Assembly (NCBI GenBank): GCA_963749875.1
Contig: CAVVOX010000002.1
Coordinates: 1,178,001-1,242,000, forward strand
Origin: JAHQVI01 sp963749875
GTDB taxonomy: Bacteria > Pseudomonadota > Alphaproteobacteria > Rhizobiales > Rhodomicrobiaceae
Length of the DNA: 64,000 nucleotides
Reading direction: 5' to 3'
This document shows positions 52,828 to 61,199 of this stretch, piece by piece. The notes under the pieces were generated by a model, which did not search any database, was not told the origin of the DNA, and saw only the letters and a program-made list of their open reading frames with translations. The translations under genes and the position numbers were made by a program. Positions within the stretch are counted from its first letter, which is position 1. Every line of letters starts with the position of its first letter.

Positions 52828-52930
52828 GCGCAACGTGTCCATTTGGACGCGGGAACAGTTGCGCTCGTCTTTTGAAATAGATCAAATTAACCTCGTTCCA
52901 GTGATTCCACTTGAACGAGGGTTGATCTAC
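52828..52930 (+). repeat. Dispersed two-hairpin repeat, copy 5, inside the F420 gene cluster
   Basis: Forward copy with a shortened first hairpin: GCGCAACGTGTCCATTTGGA and CGCGGGAACAGTTGCGC. The second module is complete: AGATCAAATTAACCTCGTTC with ACTTGAACGAGGGTTGATCT. The TAG stop codon of cofE (52927-52929, minus strand) lies in its right end, and it is 13 bases upstream of the cofD start. Confidence 0.87.
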
Positions 52931-53715
52931 CGGAACATGTCTTCGGCAATCGGCCGGATCAGCGCCCGCGCGGGCGCATCGGCCGCCGTCCATCGCAATC
53001 CTCTGATGACGACCACCGGGCGGCCCTCATCGCCTTCCCCCATCAGCAGGACCGCCGCCGCCGCCGCCGCATCGGCAAAGCCGGTCATCGTGATCTCCAA
53101 AGGGCGCCCGTTCAAATCTGCCGCCCCGCGCCGGTCGATCAGCGAGGGCAGGCCGGCCGCGCCAATCGCATGGCCGACGGTTCCGAGCCGCCAGGCACGG
53201 CCGAGACTGTCCGAAATGATGACGCCGAGCCGGACGCCGAACGCCGCAGCCAGGCGATTGCGGATCGCCTCGGCGCTGGCGTCTGCGTCCTCCGGCAGCA
53301 GGACGACGCTTTGCGGCGCGGAGCCGTCCGTATTGGAATGGTCGATGCCCGCATTGGCCATCACATGGCCGCTGCGGTGTTCGACGACGATCACGCCGGG
53401 CTTCGCCCTCAACACCTCCGCCGTTTCCTGCAGGACCGCTTCGACAAGCGCCGCCGGTTTGCCCGTGATGTCCGCCAGTTCCAGAGCGCGCGGCGACGGC
53501 GTCAGCCGCCCGGCATCCAAGATGCGCTCCTCGGCTTTCGAGATGATTTTCTGGGCGACGACAAGGATATCGAAATCTTGGAGCGCGAGGCCGTTCTGCG
53601 TCAAGGCATCGAGGATCAGCGCGGTCACATCGTCGCCCGGCCGCACAAGGGGAAACCCCTCCAAGGCCGTGGCTTCGTATCGGACGCTGTTCTCGGCACT
53701 GCTGGCGATGGTCAA
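52927..53715 (-). CDS. cofE: Coenzyme F420-0:L-glutamate ligase (CofE)
   Basis: A 262-residue ligase that adds the gamma-linked glutamate tail to F420-0 using GTP. Family features are GFPLVRPGDDVTALILDAL near the start, ILVVAQKIISKAEER, VMANAGIDHSNTDGS and VIISDSLGRAWRLGTVGHAIG, the last including the metal and nucleotide site. It is a stand-alone CofE without the C-terminal FMN-reductase domain found in mycobacterial FbiB. Its start overlaps the stop of the upstream F420 reductase gene by 4 bases, and its own stop codon is inside a repeat element. Confidence 0.94.
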   Translation of the reverse strand: MTIASSAENSVRYEATALEGFPLVRPGDDVTALILDALTQNGLALQDFDILVVAQKIISKAEERILDAGRLTPSPRALELADITGKPAALVEAVLQETAEVLRAKPGVIVVEHRSGHVMANAGIDHSNTDGSAPQSVVLLPEDADASAEAIRNRLAAAFGVRLGVIISDSLGRAWRLGTVGHAIGAAGLPSLIDRRGAADLNGRPLEITMTGFADAAAAAAVLLMGEGDEGRPVVVIRGLRWTAADAPARALIRPIAEDMFR

Positions 53716-54386
53716 GCCCGATCCTGCTCGATGCCGGTGATGAACAGTCCCGCGCCGTCCACACCATATCGCTTGTTGATGGAGATGAGGACGGAGGTCA
53801 GCGCCTCCGCCGCGGCGGAATTGGCGAGCGGCCCGCCATGGAGGCCGCGCAGGCCGGCCTTCCGCGCGAGGCCGATTCCGATTTCCCGCGCTGCGACATC
53901 GTCGCCGAAGATCAGCACGTCGCAGGCGATCGGGGCATCTTTGTGCAGCTTATCGGCGGCCACATTGTGAAAGCCGGAAATCACCCGCACGCCCTCGCCG
54001 GCGATATTTTGCGCGCGCAGCGCGGCCGAGCCCTCCGGCGGGAGCTGCACGCGCGCAACCTTCGGCGGAACGAGCGGCACGGTGGCGTCCAACAGGATTT
54101 TGCCCTTCAGCTGCGGCTTTATCGCTTCAAGGATTTCCGCCTGCGAGGCAAATGGCACTGTCAGGACGATAATGTCGGCCCGCTCGGTGGCGTCTCCATT
54201 GGAAGCGCCCTCGGCGGGCCTGCCGTCAGCCTGCTGGGGAAGGCTTCGGGCAAAATCGTTCGCTTTTGCAGCGTCGCGGGAGCCGACGAGGATGGACAGG
54301 CCGGCGCGGGCCCAGCGCCGGGCGAGGCCGCTTCCGAGCGTCCCCGTCCCGCCGATCACCGCAATTTTCTGTATCTCAAGGCTCAT
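53712..54386 (-). CDS. npdG: NADPH-dependent F420 reductase
   Basis: A 224-residue Rossmann protein that exchanges hydride between NADP(H) and F420. KIAVIGGTGTLGSGLARRWA is the dinucleotide-binding site, and VGSRDAAKAND carries the Ser-Arg pair that selects NADPH. ILLDATVPLVPPKVARVQLP and VRVISGFHNVAADKLH are typical of archaeal and actinobacterial Fno. It provides reduced F420 and shows that the cofactor is used, not just made. It is located between pxpA (16-base gap) and cofE (4-base overlap), in the same transcription unit. Confidence 0.92.
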   Translation of the reverse strand: MSLEIQKIAVIGGTGTLGSGLARRWARAGLSILVGSRDAAKANDFARSLPQQADGRPAEGASNGDATERADIIVLTVPFASQAEILEAIKPQLKGKILLDATVPLVPPKVARVQLPPEGSAALRAQNIAGEGVRVISGFHNVAADKLHKDAPIACDVLIFGDDVAAREIGIGLARKAGLRGLHGGPLANSAAAEALTSVLISINKRYGVDGAGLFITGIEQDRA

Positions 54387-54402
54387 GCAGCGCTCAGTCC
54401 GG

Positions 54403-55182
54403 CTAGCCTTTTAGGTCCAGCTCTGTGATAGGGACATTCTCGATTCCGGCCTCGGCCAGTCCCTTGACGATCTCTTTACCGAGCGCAACCGCGGTCGGCT
54501 CATCGCCGTGAAGACAAATCGTATCGACCTCGACCGGAATGACTTTGCCGCCGATCGTGACCACTTCCTTGTCCCGGATCATGCGCAGCACCTGCGCGCG
54601 CGCGCGGCCAGGCTCCTTGATGACGGTGCCGGGAATGGAACGGGAGGCGAGATTGCCGTCATCGGCATAGATACGGTCGGCAAATCCTTCCCGCGCCGTT
54701 CGCAGGCCGAGCTCCTCCGCCGCGCGCTCCATCTGCGTGCCTGCAAGGGCGACATAGATCATATTGCCGTCGACCGCCTTGATCGCCCGCCCGATCGCCA
54801 TTGCCAGCGCGTCGTCCTCGGCAGCCATATTGTTGAGCGCGCCATGCGGCTTGACATGGGTCACCCGAATACCGGCATAACTCGCCAGGGCCTGGAGGGC
54901 GCCGATCTGATAAGCCACCATATGTTCCACGTCATCCGCAGCCATAGTGATCCGGCGGCGCCCGAAGCCCCAGAGGTCGTTGAAACCGGGATGGGCACCG
55001 ATACTCACGCCTTTTTCCGCCGCTCGGGCGGCCAGGGAATGCATCGAACGGAAATCGCCACCATGGAAACCGCAGGCAATATTGGCCGATTTGACGATAT
55101 CGAGTATCGCATCGTCGGCCCCTATATCATAAGCGCCATGTCCTTCGCCCATATCGGCGTTGAGATTCACTTTTGTTCTCAT
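54403..55182 (-). CDS. pxpA: 5-oxoprolinase subunit PxpA (LamB/YcsF family)
   Basis: A 259-residue protein of the LamB/YcsF family, now known as the A subunit of the prokaryotic ATP-dependent 5-oxoprolinase that opens pyroglutamate to glutamate. It starts TKVNLNADMGEGHGAYDIGA and has ANIACGFHGGDFRSMHSLAA, GVSIGAHPGFNDLWGFGRR and THVKPHGALNNMA, all characteristic, with His residues for metal binding. The B and C subunits are divergent at 55287. It is the first gene of the leftward unit that continues into the F420 genes, which links the two sets by transcription. Confidence 0.94.
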   Translation of the reverse strand: MRTKVNLNADMGEGHGAYDIGADDAILDIVKSANIACGFHGGDFRSMHSLAARAAEKGVSIGAHPGFNDLWGFGRRRITMAADDVEHMVAYQIGALQALASYAGIRVTHVKPHGALNNMAAEDDALAMAIGRAIKAVDGNMIYVALAGTQMERAAEELGLRTAREGFADRIYADDGNLASRSIPGTVIKEPGRARAQVLRMIRDKEVVTIGGKVIPVEVDTICLHGDEPTAVALGKEIVKGLAEAGIENVPITELDLKG

Positions 55183-55220
55183 GCGGCAACTGTTCCGGCA
55201 AACATATGCGATTGAAAGAT

Positions 55221-55240
55221 AGGTTCTATTTATAGAACCT
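55221..55240. promoter_or_regulatory. Palindromic candidate operator between pxpA and pxpB
   Basis: AGGTTCTAT-TT-ATAGAACCT: perfect 9-base arms with a 2-base spacer, lying between the divergent pxpA and pxpBC genes. A half site, GTTCTATA, recurs at the start of the GntR-family gene (57124-57131). This is the expected type of site for a dimeric GntR/HutC regulator. Confidence 0.65.
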
Positions 55241-55286
55241 TAGCATAAGCTGTCAGACAAGACTAGAAGGCACAAACGCGTAGACT

Positions 55287-56022
55287 ATGGTTAAGAGACA
55301 CCAACCCGTTCGTTTCCTGCCCTGTGGCGATGCAGCCCTTTCGATGGAGCTTGGCAACGAAATCGACCGGCAGGTCAATGCCAAGGTGATCGCTTTGTAC
55401 AAGAAGGCGCAGCGTCTCGAGCACACAGGGATCATCGCCATAATTCCCACCTTCCGCGCCCTGTTCGTGCAATTCGATCCGGAGCGCGTTCGGCCGGAGG
55501 CGCTTCAAGAACGCCTTCTGTCGATGCTCGACGATCTGGATTATGAGGACGCGCCTGGCCGGCGCTGGACTTTGCCGGCCTGTTATGGCGAGGAATTCGG
55601 GCCGGATTTGGCCGAGATCGCCCGGCAAACCGGCCTATCGGCGAATGAGGTTCGCGAGACTTCACGCGGGCGCGCATTATTTCGTCTATATGATCGGGTT
55701 TCTGCCGGGCTATGCCTATATGGGCGATGTGCCGGAAGCGATCCGTGTTCCGCGCCGGGAGAACCCGCGCACCAGACTGCCGCGCGGCTCGGTGGCCGTT
55801 GCCGGACAGGTGACCTCGATCTATCCGCTGGAATCTCCGGGCGGCTGGAGCCTGATCGCACGCACGCCTGTACCCATGTTCGATCCGGCGGCGGACATGC
55901 CTGTCCTGCTCGCGCCGGGCGATCTCGTCGCATTCGAGCCCGTATCGCCCAGCGAATTTGCGGCGATTGAACGGGATATTGCCTCGGGCGCCTATACCGT
56001 CCAGGCGGAAGGCGCCTCATGA
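55287..56022 (+). pseudogene. pxpB: 5-oxoprolinase subunit PxpB (KipI-like), frameshifted
   Basis: The N-terminal frame (MVKRHQPVRFLPCGDAALSM) encodes the KipI-type domain to GLSANEVRE, then leaves the family. The rest of the family sequence, LHAGAHYFVYMIGFLPGYAY followed by PRTRLPRGSVAVAGQVTSIY, is in another frame up to 56022. Omitting one G at about 55656 joins the two into 244 residues (NEVRRLHAGAHYFVYMIGF), the normal length. PxpB with PxpC performs the second part of the 5-oxoproline reaction. The stop overlaps the pxpC start by 4 bases. A one-base insertion by sequencing error and true inactivation cannot be told apart here. Confidence 0.9.
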
Positions 56023-57062
56023 CGGTCCTGCGCGTCCTGTCACCCGGCCTTCACACGACCGTCCAGGATCTGGGACGGTCTCAAGCGCAGCACCTTGGCA
56101 TACCCGTTTCGGGCGCCCTCGACAGCGTCAGTTTCCGGCTTGCGAATCTGCTGGCCGGAAATGACGAGACGGCAGGCGCACTCGAAATGATTGCGCAAGG
56201 GGCGAGCTTCGAGGTCTCAGGGGGGAGCGTCAGACTGGCTCTGGCGGGACCGGATGCGCGGCTGGAGCCGATCGAGGGCGGCGAGCCGATCGGCGCCAAA
56301 GCCTATCAAAGCTTCACGCTGGAATCGGGCGCTCGCTTTCGCATTCGTCTCGGGGGTGCCTCCTCGGTCTGCTACCTCGCGGCGGAGGGCGGCTATGCGG
56401 TTCCTCATATTATGGGGAGCCAGTCGACCTTCGTGCGCGGGGGAATGGGGGGATTTCAGGGCCGCCCGCTGCAAAGCGATGACGAAATCCCTTTGAGCCA
56501 GGAGCGGGCGTCCTCCCGTCCGGAATTGGGGCTTCCGGCTCCCGCCTTCCCGAAGCAGAGCGAGTTCCGTATTATTCTCGGCCCGCAGGACGATTATTTC
56601 AGCGAGGACGAGATTGCGGCCTTCCTTGCCGCCAATTTCACCATTTCGCATGAATCGGACCGAATGGGCTTTCGTCTTTCCGGTCTGAGGCTGACACATG
56701 CCAAGGGCTACAACATCATCTCCGACGGGATCGCTCATGGCGCGATCCAGGTTCCGGGGTCGGGCGAGCCGATCATCCTGCTCGCCGACCGGCAAACAAC
56801 CGGCGGCTATCCCAAGATCGGCGTCGTGATCAGCGCCGATCTGCCTGCGCTCGGCCGGCTGCGGCCCGGGGAAAGACTGTCTTTCCGCGCCGTTGATTTC
56901 GAGGAAGCAAGGAGGGCGGCGCGCGAGCTTGAAAGCTGGCTTTCGCAGGCGAAAAGCGCTGTGAGCAAGGTTGCAGCCGAGCTGGCCGTCGATATGAGAG
57001 CGCTTTTCGAGCAGAACCTCATCGACGGGGTCGTCAATGCCAAACGGCCCATGGCCGAATGA
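56019..57062 (+). CDS. pxpC: 5-oxoprolinase subunit PxpC (KipA/biotin-dependent carboxyltransferase-like)
   Basis: A 347-residue protein of the KipA/urea amidolyase-like family. It begins VLRVLSPGLHTTVQDLGR and has GIPVSGALDSVSFRLANLL, YLAAEGGYAVPHIMGSQST, DRMGFRLSGLRLTHAKGYN and ILLADRQTTGGYPKIGVVI, which are the family signatures in order. Together with PxpA and PxpB it forms 5-oxoprolinase. The C-terminal 60 residues form a helix-rich tail. Translationally coupled to pxpB and followed by the GntR regulator after 69 bases. Confidence 0.94.
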   Translation: MTVLRVLSPGLHTTVQDLGRSQAQHLGIPVSGALDSVSFRLANLLAGNDETAGALEMIAQGASFEVSGGSVRLALAGPDARLEPIEGGEPIGAKAYQSFTLESGARFRIRLGGASSVCYLAAEGGYAVPHIMGSQSTFVRGGMGGFQGRPLQSDDEIPLSQERASSRPELGLPAPAFPKQSEFRIILGPQDDYFSEDEIAAFLAANFTISHESDRMGFRLSGLRLTHAKGYNIISDGIAHGAIQVPGSGEPIILLADRQTTGGYPKIGVVISADLPALGRLRPGERLSFRAVDFEEARRAARELESWLSQAKSAVSKVAAELAVDMRALFEQNLIDGVVNAKRPMAE

Positions 57063-57131
57063 CTTAATGCTTGATCTGAGAGAAACTTTTGGCGAAGCAT
57101 TGTGCAATTGCATCAACAAAAGCGTTCTATA

Positions 57132-57887
57132 ATGGCCCAGGGCATTCGAACCAAATCCACGGCAACCGATTCACTCAGCCGCATTCCGCGCTATTTGCAG
57201 GTCGCGACCGCCCTGCGCCACCGGATCATGAGCGGACAATGGGCGCTCGGCGAAAAGGTCGCCACGCTTGAGCAGCTCGAAAATGAGTTCCAGGTGGCCC
57301 GTGTCACCATCCGCCAGGCGATCGAGATGCTGCAGCAGGAAGGCCTGCTGAGATCGGAGCAGGGCCGGGGAACCTTCGTGACCCAATCGCCTTCGGCCGG
57401 CCGTTGGCTGCAATTGGCGACGGACTGGGAATCGCTCATCCGGCCGATCAAGCGCAACACGCTGAAGCACCTCCCCGTCGACGAACCCCATAAGCCGCGC
57501 ATTCAGGAGAATGAGGGCAAGCCGCTCTCCGAATACGCCTATATTTACAGCCTTCAGCTGCGAGACGATCAACCCTACGCCCTGGCGCGGGTCTATGTCG
57601 ATAAGAGGATTTACGACCGGGCGCCCGAGGAATTCAAAAACCACGTCGCGCTGGCCGTTTTGGCCGAGCTTGATGATGTTCCCATTGCGCGCGCGCGCCA
57701 GACGCTATCGGTCGGATCGGCGGACGGTGAGGCGGCCGTGCAGCTCGGCTTGTCGTTCGGTGCGCCGGTCGTGGAGGCGCGATGCATCGTCACCGATCCC
57801 GACGACCGGATCATCTATCTCGGAGAGATCGTCTATCGGGGGGACGTAGTGCGGATCAATATCGAGCTCCTCAATGAAGGCCGCTGA
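57132..57887 (+). CDS. GntR family regulator with UTRA domain
   Basis: A 251-residue HutC-subfamily regulator. The ATG at 57132 is preferred; a GTG at 57102 in frame would add ten residues. The winged helix covers about residues 20-85: PRYLQVATALRHRIMSGQWA, VARVTIRQAIEMLQQEGLL and SEQGRGTFVT. The UTRA effector domain follows, with PYALARVYVDKRIYDRAPEE and IVTDPDDRIIYLGEIVYRGD. The start region contains GTTCTATA, half of the palindrome found between pxpA and pxpB, suggesting autoregulation and control of pxp genes. It could instead act on the molybdenum hydroxylase operon downstream. Confidence 0.9.
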   Translation: MAQGIRTKSTATDSLSRIPRYLQVATALRHRIMSGQWALGEKVATLEQLENEFQVARVTIRQAIEMLQQEGLLRSEQGRGTFVTQSPSAGRWLQLATDWESLIRPIKRNTLKHLPVDEPHKPRIQENEGKPLSEYAYIYSLQLRDDQPYALARVYVDKRIYDRAPEEFKNHVALAVLAELDDVPIARARQTLSVGSADGEAAVQLGLSFGAPVVEARCIVTDPDDRIIYLGEIVYRGDVVRINIELLNEGR

Positions 57888-58023
57888 GGCGGATGCGGCA
57901 GACAGGCGAAGCGCCGCAGGAGACAATTCATCCTGTTTTTCCATCATTGGAATGCCAGTCCCGTGGACATCGGGCGCGGGCCTGCCTTAGTGTTTTGCGC
58001 GAAGGACGGAGGTGCAGAGCGAC

Positions 58024-60393
58024 ATGTCCGGCGAGGGCATAGGAGCACGGCTCAGGCGGAAGGAAGACGACCGCTTTATGCGCGGCCGCGGCGAATATGT
58101 CGGCGACATCCGCCTGGCCGGTATGCAGGACGTGGCCTTTCTCCGGAGCCCCGTCGCTCACGGGCGGATCGTCAATATCGCCATTTCCGAGACCATTCGG
58201 GATCGCGTCTTTACCGCCGCCGATCTCGACGGCGTTTCCCCGATCCGGGCTGTCTCGCGGCTGCCGGGCTTCAAGCCTTCCGACCAATTTCCCCTGGCGA
58301 GCGGCAAGGTGCGCCATGTCGGCGAGTTGATCGCCATGTGCATTGCGCCGACGCGGGGCGAGGCGGAGGATCTGGCCGCGCAGATCGATGTCGAGATCGA
58401 GCCGCTTCCGGCGGTGGCGGACATGCTCGCGGCCCGCGAGGCTGGCGTCGCGTTGGTGCATGAGGAATGGGGTGACAACCTCTTTCTCGAAACGCTGGTC
58501 GATGACGATATCGCGCGCGTGGCGGCGCAGGCCGCGGTGAAGGTGACGCGCGAATTCCGCACGGCGCGCCAATGTATGAGCCCGATCGAGGGGCGCGGCG
58601 TGGTTGCGAGCTGGAACAGCCGGCTTGAACAGCTGCTCGTCTATTCCTCGGCCCAGATGACCCATATTACGCGCTCAGGCCTCAGCGAATGCCTCAATAT
58701 CGACGAGGGCAGGGTGCGGGTGGTTGCGCCGGATGTCGGTGGCGGTTTCGGCTATAAGGGCATATTGCTGCCGGAGGAGGTTTGCCTTGGCTGGGCGACG
58801 CGGAGGCTCGGTTTTCCGCTGCGCTGGCTTGAGGACCGGCGCGAGAATCTGACCGCCTCGGCCAATTGCCGCGAGCATCATTACATCGTCACCGCCTATG
58901 CGGATGCCGACGGCAAGCTGCTCGCCATCGACGCCGAGGCGACGGTCAACTCCGGCGCTTATTCCTCCTATCCCTTTTCCGCCTGTCTGGAGGCGGCGCA
59001 GGTCGCCAGCATTTTGCCGGGCGTCTATGACTTCCCCGCCTATCGCTGCCACACCTTCTCCGCCGCGACGAACAAGCCGCCGATCCTGCCTTATCGGGGC
59101 GTGGCGCGCACCGGCGTCTGCTTTGCGATGGAGCTGATCATCGATGCGGTTGCGCGTGAGCTGGGCATGGAGCCGGCCGAGTTGAGGATGCGCAATCTGG
59201 TGCGGCCCGAGCAGATGCCGTTCGACAATATCACTAAGAAGCATTTCGACAGCGGCGACTATCCGGAATCGCTGCGCCGGGCGGTGGAGCAGATCGGTCT
59301 TGCGGGTGTTCGCGAGCGCCAGACGCGAGGTGAGCCGGATGGGCGGCTGATCGGCGTGGGCTTCGCCGTCTATTGCGAGCAGGCGGCGCATGGCACATCG
59401 GTCTATGCCGGCTGGGGCATTCCGATGGTGCCCGGCCATGAGCAGGCCTTCATCCGCTTCACGCCCGATGGCGGGCTCGAAATCCGCGTCGGCGTGCATT
59501 CGCACGGCCAGGGGATGGAGACGACGTTTTCCCAGGTCGCGCACGACATTCTCGGCGTGCCGCATGACCGGATCAAGATCATTCACGGCGACACGGCGCT
59601 GACGCCTTATTCGACCGGCACATGGGGGTCTCGCTCGATGGTCATGGCCGGCGGCGCCGTGGCCGAGGCCTGCGATCAGCTGGCGCTCAGGATCAGAAAG
59701 ATCGCCGCCAAGCTCCTGCAATGCTCGCCGGACGACGTGCGGCGCGAGGGCGGTGAGCTGCGCGGTCCCTCCGGCTCGATGAAGATCGAAGAGGTCGCGC
59801 GTGTCTGGTACCGCCGGCCGCAGGATCTGCCGCCTGATGTCGATCCCGCCGGGCTGGAGGTCACCGCCGGATATAAGCCGGCGCGTGACAGCGGCACGTT
59901 CAGCTATGCGAGCCACGCCGTGACCGTCGCCGTCGATCCGGTGACCGGCGAGGTCGAGATCCTGGATTATGTGATCGTCGAGGATGGTGGCGTGCTGGTC
60001 AATCCGATGATCGTCGATGGCCAGATCTATGGCGGCGTCGCGCAAGGGATCGGCACGGCGCTCTACGAGGAGATGCCGTTCGACGCCGACGCCCAGCCGC
60101 TTGCCTCGACGCTCGCCGATTACATGCTGCCCGGCCCGTGCGAGGTGCCGGCGATGGCAATCGATCATATGGAGACGCCCTCGCCCTATACGCGGTTCGG
60201 CGTGAAGGGGATCGGCGAGGGCGGGGCGATCGCGCCTCCCGCGGCGATCACCAATGCGATCAATGACGCGCTGCGCCCGCTCGGCGCCGAGCTCTGCGTC
60301 AGCCCGGTGACGCCGCGGCGGATCATCGAAGCGATAGCCGCCGCAAAGCGCGAGGGAGCGGACCGGCGGCAGCCGGCGGCGCAGGCGTCATGA
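58024..60393 (+). CDS. Molybdopterin-binding large subunit, xanthine dehydrogenase/CO dehydrogenase family
   Basis: A 789-residue Moco subunit. ATG 58024 is used, with GGAGGTG about 9 bases upstream. Domain order is the usual small a/b hammerhead (about residues 15-125) and the Moco-binding domains. DVGGGFGYKGILLPEEV, PYRGVARTGVCFAMELI and GVKGIGEGGAIAPPAAITN are visible, the last holding the catalytic Glu. The active-site loop reads YRGVAR, unlike the Cys-containing AYxCSFR loop of true CO dehydrogenase, so it is a form II or other hydroxylase; the substrate is unknown. It is the first gene of a large-medium-small operon with 4-base overlaps. Confidence 0.92.
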   Translation: MSGEGIGARLRRKEDDRFMRGRGEYVGDIRLAGMQDVAFLRSPVAHGRIVNIAISETIRDRVFTAADLDGVSPIRAVSRLPGFKPSDQFPLASGKVRHVGELIAMCIAPTRGEAEDLAAQIDVEIEPLPAVADMLAAREAGVALVHEEWGDNLFLETLVDDDIARVAAQAAVKVTREFRTARQCMSPIEGRGVVASWNSRLEQLLVYSSAQMTHITRSGLSECLNIDEGRVRVVAPDVGGGFGYKGILLPEEVCLGWATRRLGFPLRWLEDRRENLTASANCREHHYIVTAYADADGKLLAIDAEATVNSGAYSSYPFSACLEAAQVASILPGVYDFPAYRCHTFSAATNKPPILPYRGVARTGVCFAMELIIDAVARELGMEPAELRMRNLVRPEQMPFDNITKKHFDSGDYPESLRRAVEQIGLAGVRERQTRGEPDGRLIGVGFAVYCEQAAHGTSVYAGWGIPMVPGHEQAFIRFTPDGGLEIRVGVHSHGQGMETTFSQVAHDILGVPHDRIKIIHGDTALTPYSTGTWGSRSMVMAGGAVAEACDQLALRIRKIAAKLLQCSPDDVRREGGELRGPSGSMKIEEVARVWYRRPQDLPPDVDPAGLEVTAGYKPARDSGTFSYASHAVTVAVDPVTGEVEILDYVIVEDGGVLVNPMIVDGQIYGGVAQGIGTALYEEMPFDADAQPLASTLADYMLPGPCEVPAMAIDHMETPSPYTRFGVKGIGEGGAIAPPAAITNAINDALRPLGAELCVSPVTPRRIIEAIAAAKREGADRRQPAAQAS

Positions 60394-61199
60394 AACCGGC
60401 CCCCTTCGACTATGTACGTCCGGAGACGGTCGAGGCGGCCGTTGCGCTCCTTGCGCAGTCGGACAATGCGAAACTCCTGGCCGGCGGGCAGACGCTCGGG
60501 CCGATGCTCAACCTGCGGCTCGCTCAGCCCGATCTCGTGATCGACATCACGCGCATTGCCGAGCTGGCAAGGGTCGAGGCGGAGCCAGATGCCGTGACGC
60601 TGGGCGCGTGTGTAACTCATTCGGCGATCGAGGATGGCCGGGTTCAGGATTTCACCCGCGGCCTTCTGCCGAAAGTCGCGCGAGGCATCGCCTATCGCGC
60701 GGTCCGTAATCGCGGCACGCTGGGCGGGAGCATCGCCCATGCCGATCCGTCCGCGGATTGGCTCTCCTGCTTCATGGCGCTCGGCGCGAGCCTGCGGATC
60801 GCCGGTCCGGGCGGCACGCGCGAAACGCCGATGGTCGATTTCGTCCGGGGCGCGCTGGACTGCGATCTTGCCTCGGACGAGATCGTTGCCGCCATCCGCC
60901 TGCCGCGCCTGTCATCAGCGGCGCGCTGCGGCTACGCCAAGATCTGCCGCAAGGAGGGCGAGTTTGCCGATGCGATCGGCGTCTATGCCTCCGATCCCGA
61001 GCGCGGCTTCGAGCGGCTGGTTGTCGGTGCTGTCGGCGGCAAGCCGCTCATCGCCGATACGCCGGGGCTTGACGGCGATGCCGATCTGCCGGCGATGACC
61101 GGCATCTTGAACGGGATCGGCTATAAGGCGGACGAATACGAGGTGCAGATCCACGCCGCCGCACTCCTGCGCGCGGTTCGGGAGGCGTTTGCGGCATGA
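60390..61199 (+). CDS. FAD-binding medium subunit, xanthine dehydrogenase/CO dehydrogenase family
   Basis: A 269-residue FAD-binding subunit. LLAGGQTLGPMLNLRLAQPD and NRGTLGGSIAHADPSADWLS are the two conserved flavin-contact motifs; the C-terminal part is the CO_deh_flav_C domain (SAARCGYAKICRKEGEFADA). It passes electrons from the iron-sulfur subunit to the final acceptor. Start and stop codons overlap both neighbours by 4 bases, showing translational coupling in a single operon. Confidence 0.92.
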   Translation: MKPAPFDYVRPETVEAAVALLAQSDNAKLLAGGQTLGPMLNLRLAQPDLVIDITRIAELARVEAEPDAVTLGACVTHSAIEDGRVQDFTRGLLPKVARGIAYRAVRNRGTLGGSIAHADPSADWLSCFMALGASLRIAGPGGTRETPMVDFVRGALDCDLASDEIVAAIRLPRLSSAARCGYAKICRKEGEFADAIGVYASDPERGFERLVVGAVGGKPLIADTPGLDGDADLPAMTGILNGIGYKADEYEVQIHAAALLRAVREAFAA

